The notes under the pieces are model-generated. The model was not told the DNA's origin. It made no database searches and worked only from the letters and a program-made list of their open reading frames with translations. Positions 1-7,476 of a DNA stretch of 23,786 bases are shown piece by piece. This stretch comes from a virus. The stretch spans positions 1-23,786 of the IMG/VR virus record IMGVR_UViG_3300035182_000635; one strand, written 5' to 3'. Position 1 is the stretch's first letter, and the number at the start of each line of letters is the position of its first letter. A program made the translations under genes and the position numbers.

Positions 1-2
1 GT

Positions 3-197
3 GAACCAAGTCCACCGAGCTATATCTACATAAAGAACGGTATAAAGCTTTCACGTTATCAAGCTCAAAAACATAAACTGCCCAAGCTGTTAGGTGAGAA
101 ATTTTCAGAAGCGTTAACTGAAAGTGAAAATATGAGTAAGGCTGGTTATCATAAGCTTTATGATTGTGGGCAACACGTATATACGATGACACTATAA
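3..197 (+). CDS. C-terminal fragment of a Vsr-like (EDxHD-type) homing endonuclease
   Basis: An open frame enters at the left edge and ends at TAA 195-197, giving 64 visible residues. Visible features are a PSYIYIKNG stretch, an SRYQAQKHKL stretch, then LTESENMSKAGYHKLYDCGQ. The order 'Tyr-rich strand, R-Y/K-H-K-L helix, E-x-M-x-x-x-G-Y, Y-D-C-G' is how I remember the C-terminus of phage homing endonucleases related to very-short-patch-repair nucleases, a family reported with split-intein 'fractured' genes. The catalytic part lies outside the window, so function is inferred. It could instead be an unrelated phage protein with a similar tail. It is not overlapped by the next gene, which starts at 220 behind its own late promoter box. 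Confidence 0.5.
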   Translation, partial: EPSPPSYIYIKNGIKLSRYQAQKHKLPKLLGEKFSEALTESENMSKAGYHKLYDCGQHVYTMTL

Positions 198-206
198 AGC
201 ATCTAT

Positions 207-214
207 CGTAAATA
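207..214 (+). promoter_or_regulatory. Late promoter box CGTAAATA
   Basis: The box matches the T4 late consensus TATAAATA at 6 of 8 positions. It ends five bases before ATG 220. In T4 the box spans about -13 to -6, which would place transcription start on or beside the A of the ATG. No Shine-Dalgarno site lies between. Confidence 0.55.
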
Positions 215-219
215 CTTGC

Positions 220-1122
220 ATGAAACTCTCAGAAGCATTAGAACCGTTGCACATGCGTCAAAAAGCAGGCTATGTCAAGCCTAGCAAGGATGTCATCGCT
301 GTAGCTCGCGCAGCGGCTCTTAAGAGCCCAGAGTATGCAAAGATAGCAGCTCTTCCTGGGTTCAAAGATACGTCAACGCCCATACAGGTGGCTAACGGGA
401 CTATTAACTTTTTAATACATGGGCATGTTTATACTCAATGCACAGCTGCGCTGATCTGTCGTTTTCAAGGGCCAGGTGATCATGTAGCGCAAAAAATCCC
501 TGTTCCTGATCGTGTAGCTGAGCTGCCGTTAGCTGAGGCTTATGTAGAGATGCTTAAGATCATCTACGACAAGTTTAAAGGCTTTGCACGTGACGAGTAT
601 GACATTACAGAAGCGCCTGGATATCCTAAGAAGGTTAAGCCCGATCGAGATCTTTCTATCAAGTACCAAGGCATTACATCATTAGCAGGCCTCTCCGGCA
701 GCTTTAATTATGTTAACGTGTCAGGAAATAAGCTAGTAAACCTAGAATGCAATGCGTCAATTCAGACGTTAATTGCCCCTTACAATAAAATCACCACGTT
801 AAAGAATATGCCAACGTGTTGGCTGGACATCAAAGGCAACACAGAAGTGCTCGATTGGGCCGTTGAATACTCTCACGCGCGCATTAGGCGTGGACTGACT
901 ATAAGCGCCAAGAACTCAAAAAATATCTACATGGCATTTATGTGCCAAGGGCTTGAACAGATCTCAATTGATTGGGTTACTAGAGACATTAAGCCGTCTC
1001 AGGCTGCTGAAGTTAACCGATGGATTAGGGACGTGCTAGCGCATCCTAACCGTAAAACAGGAATGTTTGAGTTTCAGCAGCGCATCATCGATGCCGGCCT
1101 TGACCACATCTTTGACGTATGA
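220..1122 (+). CDS. Hypothetical protein with short leucine-rich-repeat-like region
   Basis: 300 residues, family not recognised. Residues about 145-215 have repeating strand-turn units typical of leucine-rich repeats: ITSLAGLSGSF, VNVSGNKLVNLEC, IQTLIAPYNKITTLKNMP, LDIKGNTEV. The N-terminus MKLSEALEPL resembles those of several neighbouring proteins and has an A-L-E site of the kind cut by T4 prohead protease, so a head-packaged protein is possible (inference). The start is ATG 220, directly behind a late promoter box and with no Shine-Dalgarno site. The stop TGA overlaps the ATG of the next gene (ATGA at 1119-1122), so the two are probably translationally coupled. Confidence 0.7.
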   Translation: MKLSEALEPLHMRQKAGYVKPSKDVIAVARAAALKSPEYAKIAALPGFKDTSTPIQVANGTINFLIHGHVYTQCTAALICRFQGPGDHVAQKIPVPDRVAELPLAEAYVEMLKIIYDKFKGFARDEYDITEAPGYPKKVKPDRDLSIKYQGITSLAGLSGSFNYVNVSGNKLVNLECNASIQTLIAPYNKITTLKNMPTCWLDIKGNTEVLDWAVEYSHARIRRGLTISAKNSKNIYMAFMCQGLEQISIDWVTRDIKPSQAAEVNRWIRDVLAHPNRKTGMFEFQQRIIDAGLDHIFDV

Positions 1123-1916
1123 TCTTAACTGAGCTGCATGGGTACAAGCAGTACCTCGACAAGGACTTCTACGAACTGATGAACCTGCTTAAAACACACG
1201 CAGACATCAATGACAATGGCCGCTTCAGCACCATTGTCATTCCTAGAAGCGGTGAGCACGTCTATAAAATCTGGACCAATGACGAAGATTACGAGACCTA
1301 CTACAACATTGCTAAGCGTCTACAGGGTAACAAGTTTGTGCCTAAGCTTGGGCTGATTCGAAAGCTGCCCATCTTCTTCAAGCGGCCTGACACGGTTGAC
1401 GGCTACTTGAAAATTGTAAAGCTCGAGAAGCTTAAGCCGTTCAATGACCGTGGATTAGGGATAGCTTTAGCAGAGTTCATCCGCTTCTTTGTAAGTGAAA
1501 AGATCGAGCTTACGAGCTTCAAGCAAGAGCATGCTGGTAACGACGTGAAGCGCTTCGTAGACGGCCGTCGAGCATACAAGAGCGCGCCCAACCTATACAA
1601 ATTTGAGGTTGATGACCTTGAAACTAGCTCTGATGACCTCTTTGAGCTGGCGCACGCTCTTAGGTCAGCTATGATCAATAATGAAGACCTGTGCTTCGAC
1701 ATGCATAGCGGAAACATTATGCTTCGAGGTTCACAGCCTGTAATTACTGACCCGTTTTGTCTTACTGGAGATTCAGAAGATCACCAACGCCACAAGGGTG
1801 TGCTCTTCATGAATCATTTGGGCACTAATATCGACGCTATCGCTGATGCATTTCAGCGTGGTAAGTATGCAACAGCAGCAACAAAAACGGGCAACCGCCC
1901 ACGAGTCAAGCCATGA
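1119..1916 (+). CDS. Protein-kinase-like fold protein (paralogue of 9198-9977)
   Basis: 265 residues. The pattern fits a small protein kinase or aminoglycoside-phosphotransferase-type fold: candidate ATP lysine K50 in VYKIW, a hinge-like segment IVKLEKL at about 99-105, a catalytic-loop motif FDMHSGNIML with D194 and N199 (compare D-L-H-x-x-N of APH/RIO kinases), and a metal-binding ITDPF with D211. All core residues look present, so activity is possible; the substrate is unknown. No clear glycine-rich loop is visible. The N-terminus MILTELHGYK resembles that of the T4 injected ADP-ribosyltransferase Alt as I recall it, and contains L-T-E. ATGA overlaps join it to both neighbours. It would be a late, possibly injected, protein (inference). 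Confidence 0.6.
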   Translation: MILTELHGYKQYLDKDFYELMNLLKTHADINDNGRFSTIVIPRSGEHVYKIWTNDEDYETYYNIAKRLQGNKFVPKLGLIRKLPIFFKRPDTVDGYLKIVKLEKLKPFNDRGLGIALAEFIRFFVSEKIELTSFKQEHAGNDVKRFVDGRRAYKSAPNLYKFEVDDLETSSDDLFELAHALRSAMINNEDLCFDMHSGNIMLRGSQPVITDPFCLTGDSEDHQRHKGVLFMNHLGTNIDAIADAFQRGKYATAATKTGNRPRVKP

Positions 1917-2866
1917 GCTTTACCCTCCTCAATGAGCTCATCGAGCCAAAGAACAAAGCCGTAGAAGAGATGCGGCCCTTCCTTGAGAAGATCTGCAAGC
2001 TGATCTTCATGCAGGCAGGCTCGTATTCGTCAGGTACCCACTTCGGCGTCATTAATCAAAAATCACAGATCACTGATCCTAAGGGTAACTATCTCGACCT
2101 AACATTTGACAACAGCAATGCCCAAGGCGAGTACGAGCTGAACTCCCTCACAGCCTTATGCATCGAGAAAGACAGCCCGACGGTTGACGAGCTTGTCAAG
2201 ATGTACAAGGAACACGAAGTCAAGTCAGCTGCGAAGCTCAAGTTCATCACGAAGCAAGGGCAAACGCTTCTTCGCGGAATCAACTTCGGCACTGTCATTG
2301 ACGAGAAGGTGCTTCGCATGATTCAAGACGTGATGGTCATGCTGTCACATGACTTCAAGCGCGAAATGAAAGGGCTCTCACTGCTTGAGACCTCTAAGAG
2401 CGAAGCGTTCAGAGTTCAGCAGGAACTAATTGAAAACCTTCCTGATGAGATGGACGTTCAGCTTGAAGGTGGTCGTTTTGGTCCTAAAGTTGTTGTCACG
2501 TGTGAGAATTCGGCAGCCGATCCCTATAAATGCTTCACTGATGAGTTTCCTTCAATTAACAGCCAGAGCATAAAATCTCGTTGTAAAGCAATCATGCTGC
2601 ATTTCATGGCAGAGATTTTAAAAAACGAAGGCTTTTCAAGAAAACCTGGAAACCAGTTCGGTTTAACTGAGTCTGATCGTCATTATACGGCAGCCCAGGT
2701 GAACAACCTTGACGCGCCGTTACGCATCATCCTCCGATCGATTACTATCATCAGGCATATCATCATAATCGCTGACGTATACACCTGTACTGGTTTGAAG
2801 CGCGCTCTAAATGAGCTTGCACAGCTTGACCCAAATACTAAAAATGAAATTCGGACATACGAGTAA
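1913..2866 (+). CDS. Hypothetical late protein, possible head-packaged protein
   Basis: 317 residues, family not recognised. The N-terminus MSFTLLNELIEP holds L-N-E and L-I-E sites like T4 capsid-targeting peptides. Residues about 75-145 are mixed charged helices; the C-terminal third has an Ile-rich segment (RSITIIRHIIIIADVY, about 275-290) that could be a buried strand or helix. There is no signal peptide, and the Ile-rich stretch contains R and H, so a membrane span is doubtful. The start overlaps the previous stop (ATGA), which implies translational coupling. Its own stop TAA (2864-2866) is part of the late promoter box for the next gene. Confidence 0.6.
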   Translation: MSFTLLNELIEPKNKAVEEMRPFLEKICKLIFMQAGSYSSGTHFGVINQKSQITDPKGNYLDLTFDNSNAQGEYELNSLTALCIEKDSPTVDELVKMYKEHEVKSAAKLKFITKQGQTLLRGINFGTVIDEKVLRMIQDVMVMLSHDFKREMKGLSLLETSKSEAFRVQQELIENLPDEMDVQLEGGRFGPKVVVTCENSAADPYKCFTDEFPSINSQSIKSRCKAIMLHFMAEILKNEGFSRKPGNQFGLTESDRHYTAAQVNNLDAPLRIILRSITIIRHIIIIADVYTCTGLKRALNELAQLDPNTKNEIRTYE

Positions 2867-2869
2867 ATA
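2862..2869 (+). promoter_or_regulatory. Late promoter box AGTAAATA
   Basis: T4-type late box overlapping the stop codon of the preceding gene. It ends four bases before ATG 2874, so the predicted transcript would begin at or within a base of the start codon. No convincing Shine-Dalgarno site is present. Confidence 0.6.
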
Positions 2870-2873
2870 GAGC

Positions 2874-4409
2874 ATGTCCTCATTGCTTGAAACTGCCCTA
2901 AGTCGAGTCGGCGTTACTCCAGATGCTAACGGCGCTATTGGCGCCGCTCTTGGGCTCACAAAGGCTCTTACTGACTTCGGTTCAGCTAACAATGGGCTTC
3001 CAACTACCGGCGTTGGCGGACAGCTTCGGAACATTATCGAGAGCAACATCCCTCCGATATTCCGAACCAATCCAGTGCCTGGCGGTACGAGCTTTGCGCC
3101 AAAGTCAGGTGAGTGGACAGCGTTGCATTATGCTGATGACTTGGTGGCTCACCATCCGAAGTTCAAGTTCATCTTTAAGGTGAAGTTCGAAGGCTTTGAT
3201 GGCATCGGTAATGACCACTCTTACCACTACGTGCATCGGTGTGATAAGCCTAACGTGACACTTAATCACACGGATGTTAACTACTATAACTTCCGAACTC
3301 GTGTTCTCACATCAGTAGTTTTCCAGCCAATTTCAATGACGTTCTTGGATGAAATCGGCAACTCAGTCAATGACTTCTTCGTGAAGTATATGGCTGGGAT
3401 CTCGGGTCAAGGTGCCGGCTCACACGGCATTCAAAACGGCTTTGGAGCGTCTACGAGCTCAAAGCCTTATAAGCACGGTTACTCGTCAGGTAAAGCGATC
3501 ATTATCAACCAAATCTTTGCAAACGGGCTTTACACTAACCAGTTTAAGTTTGTCAACCCGCGCATTGAAAATTTCTCATTTGACGAGTTGAACATGGAGG
3601 ATAACGCAGGCTCGCTCGTGACGTTGCAGTTCTCTTATGACAGCTTAGTCATGAACACGTATGCTGTCGGCGAGGATAATGACAGCGGCATCTATACTTG
3701 GGGCAATACGGACATTCTCAGAGGTGGCGGCACGTCCGGCCTCCCAAACGCAGGCGCGACTTCGCTCAATGAAGCTGGTAAGCAAGCAGCATCTTCAGCT
3801 AGTGGCGGCTCGTTAATTGCAGGCCTAGGCTTGCAGAAGTACACGGATGCAGCAGCAAACCTGATCAAGTCTGGCTTGTCACAGCTGAATAGCTTGCCTA
3901 ACACGCTTAAAGACTTAGTTACCCCTAATAACCCAGGCACTGCCATTGGCAAGCTGTTCTTGAACAACTCGTCAAGCGCAGGTAATGACATTGGCAAGCT
4001 GTTCTTGAACAACTCGTCAAGCGCCGGGAATGATATCAGTAAGCTGTTCTTAGACTCTAAAGCATCTACAGTCGACATAAACACGGCCATTACGTTAAGC
4101 TCGATTCAAGACGGTTCGAACTTCAGCACCGTGTCGCTAACAGACGCCCAAAGATTGCTGCCAGACATTAATGCAGAGCCACAAGCACCTACACAGCAAT
4201 TCTTCGCTGGTGACATTTCAGGTGGACCGAGCTTTGCTGCGTTATCAGCTAACACAGACTCTGCTTTTATCACTACAACCCCACCTCCAAAAATTACATC
4301 CGGGGGCGGTGGTGATTTTGCTGGCGGCGGTGCAACAGGCTCATGGGCGCCAGCATCATCGACGCTCATTCCGCTCGATTGGAACTGGAACACAGCGACC
4401 GGATCATAA
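2874..4409 (+). CDS. Tail-tube-fold baseplate protein (gp54/gp19-like)
   Basis: 511 residues. Residues about 85-265 show the tail-tube pattern: CDKPNVTLNHTDVNYYNFRTRV, then SVVFQPISMTFLDEIGNSV, and later KFVNPRIENFSFDELNMEDN with SLVTLQFSYDSLVMNTYAVG. In tube-fold proteins of contractile phages such segments form the beta-barrel that stacks into the tube or initiates it. The length well exceeds a T4 tube subunit (163 residues) or gp54 (320), because of a low-complexity Ser/Ala/Gly/Pro-rich C-terminal half. That half holds a 15-residue tandem repeat (IGKLFLNNSSSAGND) and ends in Gly/Pro-rich sequence. I cannot decide between gp54, gp48 and a tube-related accessory protein. It sits next to gp4 and has its own late box. 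Confidence 0.55.
   Translation: MSSLLETALSRVGVTPDANGAIGAALGLTKALTDFGSANNGLPTTGVGGQLRNIIESNIPPIFRTNPVPGGTSFAPKSGEWTALHYADDLVAHHPKFKFIFKVKFEGFDGIGNDHSYHYVHRCDKPNVTLNHTDVNYYNFRTRVLTSVVFQPISMTFLDEIGNSVNDFFVKYMAGISGQGAGSHGIQNGFGASTSSKPYKHGYSSGKAIIINQIFANGLYTNQFKFVNPRIENFSFDELNMEDNAGSLVTLQFSYDSLVMNTYAVGEDNDSGIYTWGNTDILRGGGTSGLPNAGATSLNEAGKQAASSASGGSLIAGLGLQKYTDAAANLIKSGLSQLNSLPNTLKDLVTPNNPGTAIGKLFLNNSSSAGNDIGKLFLNNSSSAGNDISKLFLDSKASTVDINTAITLSSIQDGSNFSTVSLTDAQRLLPDINAEPQAPTQQFFAGDISGGPSFAALSANTDSAFITTTPPPKITSGGGGDFAGGGATGSWAPASSTLIPLDWNWNTATGS
3945..4052 (+). repeat. 45-bp in-frame tandem repeat, 2.4 copies
   Basis: Copies run 3945-3989 and 3990-4034, with a partial third copy at 4035-4052. They encode two units of IGKLFLNNSSSAGND and then ISKLFLD. 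The near-identity at the DNA level points to a recent duplication or slippage. It lies in the low-complexity part of the tube-like protein. Confidence 0.9.
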
Positions 4410-4423
4410 AAGCTTATGGTGCA

Positions 4424-4431
4424 TGTAAATA
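4424..4431 (+). promoter_or_regulatory. Late promoter box TGTAAATA
   Basis: Late-type box in the 26-base gap before gp4. It ends four bases before ATG 4436; no Shine-Dalgarno site lies in the gap. Confidence 0.6.
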
Positions 4432-4435
4432 GCTC

Positions 4436-4852
4436 ATGGCCAAAGGCATTTACACACCGAAGAACGTCGAGAAGTACTTAGGGGATCCGAGAAAGATCCG
4501 CTTCCTCTCATCGTGGGAGCTTAGGTTCATGCAAGTCTGCGACATGAACCCAAATATCATTCAGTGGGGCTCTGAAGAGTTTCGAGTCAAGTACTTCAAC
4601 CCGATCAAGAAGAAGGTCTGCGACTACATCCCTGACTTCATCATCAAGTACAAGGATAGAAACGGCAATATCATCACTGAGGTGATTGAGATCAAGCCGT
4701 TAAAGCAGACTGTTCCTGACAAGCGCGCTTCGCTTTATGACCAAGTTGCATTAGCAGTCAATCATGCTAAGTGGGCCGCAGCAAAGATGGTATGCGAGAG
4801 CCACGGCATTAGATTTCGCATCGCGACTGAGAAAGATCTGTTCCGAAATTGA
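4436..4852 (+). CDS. 4: Head completion protein gp4
   Basis: 138 residues, close to T4 gp4 (150). The order of motifs follows the T4 protein: an N-terminal YTPKNVEKYLGDPRKIRFLS with a basic patch, SSWELRFMQVCDMNPNIIQWGSE, a conserved Y-x-P-D-F strand (DYIPDFIIKY), an E-x-K strand (EVIEIKPLKQT), and NHAKWAAAKMVCESHGIRFR near the end. The W-E, P-D and E-x-K arrangement is that of a small nuclease-like fold. In T4, gp4 acts on the filled head before the neck joins and is needed for infectious particles. It follows a tail gene and is cut off from gp16 by the inserted GIY-YIG gene. Confidence 0.85.
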   Translation: MAKGIYTPKNVEKYLGDPRKIRFLSSWELRFMQVCDMNPNIIQWGSEEFRVKYFNPIKKKVCDYIPDFIIKYKDRNGNIITEVIEIKPLKQTVPDKRASLYDQVALAVNHAKWAAAKMVCESHGIRFRIATEKDLFRN

Positions 4853-4860
4853 CATAAATA
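4853..4860 (+). promoter_or_regulatory. Late promoter box CATAAATA
   Basis: Seven of eight bases match the T4 late consensus. The box lies immediately after the gp4 stop and ends five bases before ATG 4866, again placing the predicted start of transcription on the ATG. Confidence 0.65.
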
Positions 4861-4865
4861 AGTGT

Positions 4866-5753
4866 ATGCAATCATCACACTTATCACGCCGAAAATATCA
4901 CTACATTTATAAAACCGTTTGTTTAATTACGACACGTTTTTATTACGGTCGTCATTCAACAGATAATTTATATGACGGCTATATGGGTAGTGGTAAACAT
5001 CTTACAAGATCATTAAAGAAATATGGTAAAAAGAATCATATTTGCACTATAATTGAGCATTGCTTATCATTTGATCTTTTAGTAAAACGAGAAGCAGAAA
5101 TTGTTAATCAGACATTAGTAGAAGATCCTATGTGTATGAATATGAAGCTTGGTGGTGCTGGTGGTAATTGTTATGCTACGAAAGAAGAAACCAAAAAACG
5201 ACAACAAGCTGCAATGAAAGCTTTTTGGAGCTCTGAAGAAGGTCTTAAAGTTCGTGAGCAATATCGTGCAGCTTCGCGACCATTCCCTGAAGCTTCGAAG
5301 CCACTCGCTTCAGAGAAAGCTAAAGAACGCATGGCTCGCATGAAAGCCGACGGTTCATGGTCGCTCGTTATCGAAAAGAATCGAGCTGCGCATACCGGTA
5401 AAGTTCTTTCAGCTGAACATCGTAAAAGTTTAGGTGATGCAAATCGGCGCTACAAAGCAGAGCATGGTAAAAAAGTATTCAGCGAACAAGCAATTGCAAA
5501 TATCTCAGCATCACTTAAAGGGAATGACAGGAATAAGAAGCAGTGGACCTTGGTTCACTTAAATACAAGAGAGGAGCTGATTGTGCATAATTTAAGAAAA
5601 TGGCTTAGGGACAATAACCTAACAGCTCCTACACATTATGTAAAAGCCGGCTCTGAAAATGTGTATCTTATCAAAGAAGAGCATGAAAAATTCTTGGCAC
5701 AGCGAGAAGCTCGTAATGAACAGCGTCGTCTTAAAAGAGCAGCAATGAAATGA
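4866..5753 (+). CDS. GIY-YIG homing endonuclease, free-standing
   Basis: 295 residues when started at ATG 4866. The open frame extends upstream, but that would overlap gp4 by almost 90 bases and lies before the late box. Near the N-terminus, YHYIYKTVC and FYYGRHST form the GIY-YIG core (Y-I-Y ... Y-Y-G), followed by DGYMGSGK, a conserved 'Y-x-G-S-G' strand, and the helix with catalytic Glu (REAEIVNQ). Residues about 110-260 are rich in basic helices with NUMOD-like repeats (KPLASEKAKERMARMK, GKVLSAEHRKSLGDANR, KKVFSEQAIANISASLKG) that probably bind DNA. Such genes cleave intron-less or gene-less alleles and spread into them. It is more AT-rich than its neighbours at the 5' end, as expected for a mobile insert. 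ATGA overlaps the next gene. Confidence 0.88.
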   Translation: MQSSHLSRRKYHYIYKTVCLITTRFYYGRHSTDNLYDGYMGSGKHLTRSLKKYGKKNHICTIIEHCLSFDLLVKREAEIVNQTLVEDPMCMNMKLGGAGGNCYATKEETKKRQQAAMKAFWSSEEGLKVREQYRAASRPFPEASKPLASEKAKERMARMKADGSWSLVIEKNRAAHTGKVLSAEHRKSLGDANRRYKAEHGKKVFSEQAIANISASLKGNDRNKKQWTLVHLNTREELIVHNLRKWLRDNNLTAPTHYVKAGSENVYLIKEEHEKFLAQREARNEQRRLKRAAMK

Positions 5754-6364
5754 AGCTACTTCGCTTGCTTGAAGCAGATCAGCTGAAGCCTACTGTCATG
5801 AGGCTTCAGCGAGAGCTGCTTGAAGTTTTTCACCCGCTGATTGAAGACATCACGCTTGAGATCGGCAAGGATAGGGCTAACATCTACGATCGTGCGGTTA
5901 GCATGAAGCTAGAAGGTCCGCTAGTCGAGTTCTTCATCGACATTTATCATCATCATAATGATGATTACTATACGCTTGCAGCAAGAACTGATCAGGATGA
6001 GATCGGTGATAGCTTAGTTGTCATTCATGATTATAATGTAAGCAAGTTTACACATGAACGCGTAATCAAGTTAATTTCCAACCTCAACAATTCATCCTTC
6101 GGTGATGTTGTCAGGTACAAGCATCTTTGGTTTGACAAGATCTCTCGCTCGCTGCCTTCAAATTATAAGCTCTTAATCAAGACGCAACCGTTAGCAGCAG
6201 CGCAAATCATTAAAACCCAAATTTATAATACCGACCGTCAAAATGACGAGTATGTGTCGTTAGTGCTTTGGCATTTGCATAATGCCAAGTATGAGATTAC
6301 GGTAAATGACGAGCATGTAGATACTATGGAGAACGTGCTTGACGCGTTAAGGAAAAATGGCTAA
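5750..6364 (+). CDS. Hypothetical protein with capsid-targeting-like N-terminus
   Basis: 204 residues, family not recognised. The N-terminus MKLLRLLEADQL ends a short hydrophobic helix with L-L-E followed by Ala, the type of site cleaved by T4 prohead protease. The remainder is alpha/beta with no catalytic motif I can identify; one segment (IDIYHHHNDDYYTLA, about 64-78) is His/Asp-rich and could bind metal. It starts inside the stop of the GIY-YIG gene (ATGA) and overlaps gp16 by eight bases, so translation is probably coupled. Length and composition resemble the other unknowns at 6897 and 8610, which suggests a paralogous or functionally related set. Confidence 0.6.
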   Translation: MKLLRLLEADQLKPTVMRLQRELLEVFHPLIEDITLEIGKDRANIYDRAVSMKLEGPLVEFFIDIYHHHNDDYYTLAARTDQDEIGDSLVVIHDYNVSKFTHERVIKLISNLNNSSFGDVVRYKHLWFDKISRSLPSNYKLLIKTQPLAAAQIIKTQIYNTDRQNDEYVSLVLWHLHNAKYEITVNDEHVDTMENVLDALRKNG

Positions 6365-6890
6365 CCCAATTGAAGACTTTTTAGACATTGCACCTGGCTC
6401 TACACCCGAGCTCGCAGATACACCACAGCCGACTAGCGCTTTGATCGACCCTGAAACAGGTGAGCTGGTCGAGCGTAAGACCTCTGAGCTCACGGTCGCT
6501 GACTTCGAGAAAGAGGAGCGCATCGAGGATATTCACGTTGACGCTCAGCTAAGCGAGATCCACGGAGCTGCAATGCAAGCATTCTATCAGCAACACACTC
6601 TGTCGCAGCAGGTAGACCCAAAGTTTTCAGCTCGCAACTCTGAAGTCGCTGCACAGTTCTTGACAGCTGCACTTAATGCCGTTAACACGCGTATTGATGC
6701 AAAGTACAAACGACAGAAGATCCGCCTTGAGAAGGCAAAGGCTCTCGATATGACGCCGAGCTCTGTGCAAAATAACATCATCGTTGCTGACAGAAACAGC
6801 TTGATGCAGTCGTTGTTTGCTAACGGCGGTTTTGCACAGCCGTTTGTTGACCAGCTCAACAATCAAGCCGCAGACGAGAAGAAGCAATGA
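6357..6890 (+). CDS. 16: Terminase small subunit gp16
   Basis: 177 residues versus 164 in T4. An acidic N-terminal part (MANPIEDFLDIAPG) is followed by a coiled-coil central region at about 60-130, with ARNSEVAAQFLTAALNAVNTRI corresponding to the T4 stretch that includes 'RHMEVFATLMGQM'. A C-terminal segment VQNNIIVADRNSLMQSLF matches the T4 pattern 'N-I-Q-N-A-T-V-F-x-G-x-x-x-E-L-M'. gp16 forms a ring, recognises phage DNA and stimulates the gp17 ATPase. It starts behind an AAGGA site at 6347-6351. Unlike in T4, where genes 16 and 17 are adjacent, here five genes lie between it and gp17. Confidence 0.75.
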   Translation: MANPIEDFLDIAPGSTPELADTPQPTSALIDPETGELVERKTSELTVADFEKEERIEDIHVDAQLSEIHGAAMQAFYQQHTLSQQVDPKFSARNSEVAAQFLTAALNAVNTRIDAKYKRQKIRLEKAKALDMTPSSVQNNIIVADRNSLMQSLFANGGFAQPFVDQLNNQAADEKKQ

Positions 6891-6896
6891 GGATCT

Positions 6897-7475
6897 ATGC
6901 TGCTTACTGAAATTATCAATAACAAGAGCCAAGCTAAGCAGAAGCTGCTTAAGATTCAGGAACTCTTGCTTAATGCTCATCCTACCTTTGAAACAAAACT
7001 AGGCTACCTGACAGATGCTAATGACTTCACGGACAATGGCATCACGCTTACACAGTCCTTGGCTCATAATGCTGATCATGAGTATGCAGTAATGTCCGTC
7101 ACGGTGCTTGACATGAAGCCAAAGGTCGAGCTCTACATCGATACACATTCATTAGAAGTCGTGGTATACAATGACACGATCGGGAGAATGATAAACAATA
7201 GCTTTGCTGAGAATGATGTGTACGAGCTTATGTGGCGAGAGTTTGCTAACCAATGCAAGCTTGAACGCTCATCAGATCGTGACATCGAGGCTGTCTTCAG
7301 AGCCGATGTTGAGACAGGCAACGTCCGATCCATTCATGATGTCATTGAAGTTGTGATAGATAAAGATGACGAAGAGGGTTTCAACAACTTGGAAAAGAAG
7401 TATAATGGAACTGTTTACGGAACGCAATACATTAGCGGTAATAAGCAAGCGATGCTAATCGTTAAAGGTGTCTGA
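6897..7475 (+). CDS. Hypothetical protein with capsid-targeting-like N-terminus
   Basis: 192 residues, not recognised. The N-terminus MLLTEIINNK includes L-T-E, like other possible head-packaged proteins here. The rest has alternating strands and acidic helices (ELYIDTHSLEVVVYND at about 80-95), with no clear motif. A GAGG site sits just before ATG 6897. The last codons (VKGV then stop) also carry the AAAGG ribosome-binding site of the next gene. Confidence 0.55.
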   Translation: MLLTEIINNKSQAKQKLLKIQELLLNAHPTFETKLGYLTDANDFTDNGITLTQSLAHNADHEYAVMSVTVLDMKPKVELYIDTHSLEVVVYNDTIGRMINNSFAENDVYELMWREFANQCKLERSSDRDIEAVFRADVETGNVRSIHDVIEVVIDKDDEEGFNNLEKKYNGTVYGTQYISGNKQAMLIVKGV

Positions 7476-7476
7476 C

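Noticed and set aside
4106-4393. Minus-strand open frame of 95 codons opposite the tube-like gene
   Set aside because: Shadow of the low-complexity Gly/Pro-rich coding region; no ribosome site, no recognisable protein.
4764-4865. Upstream extension of the GIY-YIG endonuclease
   Set aside because: It lies inside gp4 and before the late box; the domain begins after ATG 4866.
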